This document shows, piece by piece, positions 5,964 through 7,062 of a stretch of DNA of 7,062 nt; the stretch's first letter is position 1; the number at the start of each line of letters is the position of its first letter. The notes beneath the pieces are model-generated. The model saw only the letters and a program-made list of their open reading frames with translations, was not told the DNA's origin and made no database searches. A program made the position numbers and the translations under genes. Source of the stretch: Chloroflexota bacterium (GTDB lineage Bacteria; Chloroflexota; Limnocylindria; Limnocylindrales; CSP1-4); assembly GCA_016875645.1 (NCBI GenBank), contig VGPE01000146.1, forward strand, positions 1-7,062. The letters are read 5' to 3'.

Positions 5964-7062
5964 CCAGATGGGGAGATCGGCGGGCACCGACTCCAGCCAA
6001 TCCTTGACATCCTTGAGGAACGCGGCCGCCTGGGCGCCGTCGTTGGCGCGGTGGTCGATCGCGAGGACCATGTTCATGATCGGGCGGATGGCGATGACGT
6101 CACCGTCCTCGGTCTCGACGACGACCGGGCGCTTGGTGATGTTCTCCATCGTCAGGATGGCGACTTCGGGCACGTTGATGATCGGCATGGTCATGTTGGA
6201 GCCGAACCAGCCCGTGTTGTCGAGGGTGAAGGTGCTGCCCTGGATGTCGTCGAGACGCAACTTGCTGGCGCGAGCACGGGCCGCGACCTCGGCCATGGCG
6301 CGATTGAGTCCGGCGATCGAGAGCTGGTCCACGTCCTTGACGACGGGCACGATCAGGCCGTCCGAAACGGCGACGGCCACGCCGAGGTTGACTCGGCGCT
6401 TGGCGAGCAGGCCCTGGTCGGTCCAGTGGGCGTTGAACGCGGGGTTGCGCTTAAGCGCATGGACGATCGCCTTCGCGACGAACGGCATGTAGCTGAGCGA
6501 GCTGCCTTCGCGCGCCTGGAAGTCCTCCTTCACCTGCTCGCGGAGCTTCACCAGGCGGGTGGCGTCGATCTCCATCTGCACGTACGCGTGCGGCACCAGG
6601 AGCGCCCGGGTCATCTGCGCGGCGATGCCCTTGCGCATCTGGGTCATCGGGACGAGAACCTCGTCCACGCCGTCCGGGAACGTCACCTGCTGGCCGCTGA
6701 TGCCGCGGGCCGCCGGGGTGGCGGCGGAGGCGGACGGCGCGGCAGCCGATCGGCCCGAAGCCGGCGCGTCTGCGCCGTTCGAGGCGGCCGTGACGGCCAC
6801 CTTGATCGTGCCGTGCTGCTGGACGTAGCCCATGACGTCATCGCGAGTCAGGCGGCCGCCCATGCCGGTGCCGGCGATCTGCGAGGCGACGAAGCCGTGC
6901 TCGCGGAGGAGCCGCCGGACCGCGGGCGTCATGCGGGGCTCGTCCCCCGCGGCGGCCCCGGTCCCGGAGGCCGGCTGGGTGGCGGTGGTGGCGGTGGCGG
7001 CGGTGCGCTCGGGCATCTCGCGGACCGGTCGCTCGTCGGAGCCGGCGGGACCCGGAGCCGGT
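5961..7062 (-). CDS. Dihydrolipoamide acyltransferase (E2) of a 2-oxoacid dehydrogenase complex, 5' end outside window
   Basis: The core subunit that moves an acyl group from lipoyl-lysine to CoA. The reading frame runs off the right edge. The first ATG in view (7014-7016) lies in a Pro/Ala-rich linker, so the true start and the lipoyl domain(s) are probably beyond 7062. Counting from that Met: linker to about 25, E3/E1-binding domain about 26-65 (MTPAVRRLLREHG, GTGMGGRLTRDDV), Ala/Ser-rich linker about 66-112, catalytic domain 117-351. The catalytic motif DHRANDG (321-327) provides His322 and Asp326. The segments STFTLDNTGWFGS (261-273) and AILTMENITKRPVV (286-299) resemble branched-chain 2-oxoacid E2 proteins such as Bacillus BfmBB more than pyruvate E2 proteins. 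Substrate is inferred only from this. The last codons PIW-TAG overlap the lipA ribosome site. Confidence 0.92.
   Translation of the reverse strand, partial: PAPGPAGSDERPVREMPERTAATATTATQPASGTGAAAGDEPRMTPAVRRLLREHGFVASQIAGTGMGGRLTRDDVMGYVQQHGTIKVAVTAASNGADAPASGRSAAAPSASAATPAARGISGQQVTFPDGVDEVLVPMTQMRKGIAAQMTRALLVPHAYVQMEIDATRLVKLREQVKEDFQAREGSSLSYMPFVAKAIVHALKRNPAFNAHWTDQGLLAKRRVNLGVAVAVSDGLIVPVVKDVDQLSIAGLNRAMAEVAARARASKLRLDDIQGSTFTLDNTGWFGSNMTMPIINVPEVAILTMENITKRPVVVETEDGDVIAIRPIMNMVLAIDHRANDGAQAAAFLKDVKDWLESVPADLPIW

Noticed and set aside
4847..6007. Long open frame of 386 codons on the + strand across lipA
   Set aside because: It is antisense to the unmistakable lipA gene. It reads low-complexity, composition-driven sequence with no family motif; long antisense frames are expected at this GC content.
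5954..6010. ATG at 6010 as the lipA start
   Set aside because: It lies within the E2 coding region and adds 19 residues with no family resemblance; the GTG at 5953 sits after a proper Shine-Dalgarno.
7014..7016. ATG as the true start of E2
   Set aside because: The frame continues open to the window edge with a Pro/Ala linker-like sequence, and an E2 without a lipoyl domain would be abnormal.

Overview
The window is GC-rich, densely coding bacterial chromosome, with no tRNA, rRNA, mobile element or CRISPR signal. Codon use is strongly G/C at third positions. The aerobic metabolism, the gene style and a branched-chain-type 2-oxoacid dehydrogenase E2 next to lipA suggest a Chloroflexota- or Actinomycetota-like soil or water bacterium. 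No phylogenetic marker is present, so this placement is only an inference.

Left part (1-4371, + strand): a single-module VOC-fold protein (18-515) is followed by a strong hairpin (537-564). Next comes a tightly packed three-gene operon for a xanthine-dehydrogenase-family molybdenum hydroxylase in the order large (Mo/MCD, 655-2943), medium (FAD, 2940-3890), small (two [2Fe-2S], 3901-4371). The start of the second gene overlaps the stop of the first as ATGA, and the third gene's Shine-Dalgarno overlaps the stop of the second. Electrons should flow from substrate to Mo, then through the 2Fe-2S clusters to FAD and an acceptor. The active-site loop is neither of the CO dehydrogenase types, and the purine-binding Glu of xanthine dehydrogenase is not conserved, so the substrate is unknown. 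A hairpin after 4371 probably ends the operon.

Middle (4372-5002): a short gene for a degenerate response-regulator-receiver-like protein starts at 4496. It is interrupted by a one-base frame change in a G run at 4591-4594. Its leader holds a perfect 12-bp inverted repeat (4421-4432 with 4486-4497) that would pair with the gene's own Shine-Dalgarno and the first two bases of its start codon. An internal 8-bp hairpin lies in the loop. This is the most interesting non-coding signal in the window.

Right part (5003-7062, - strand): the end of a dihydrolipoamide acyltransferase (E2) gene, cut by the window edge, runs directly into lipA (lipoyl synthase). The E2 stop codon lies inside the lipA Shine-Dalgarno. 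E2 carries lipoyl groups and LipA makes them, so the pair is a coherent operon. The E2 catalytic core resembles the branched-chain 2-oxoacid type. The receiver-like gene and lipA converge at 4897-5002, where a GC-rich hairpin lies.

Nothing here is clearly a new multi-gene system. The points most worth checking are the SD-sequestering leader, the frame break, the unusual His/Cys-containing receiver-like protein and the unassigned Mo hydroxylase.
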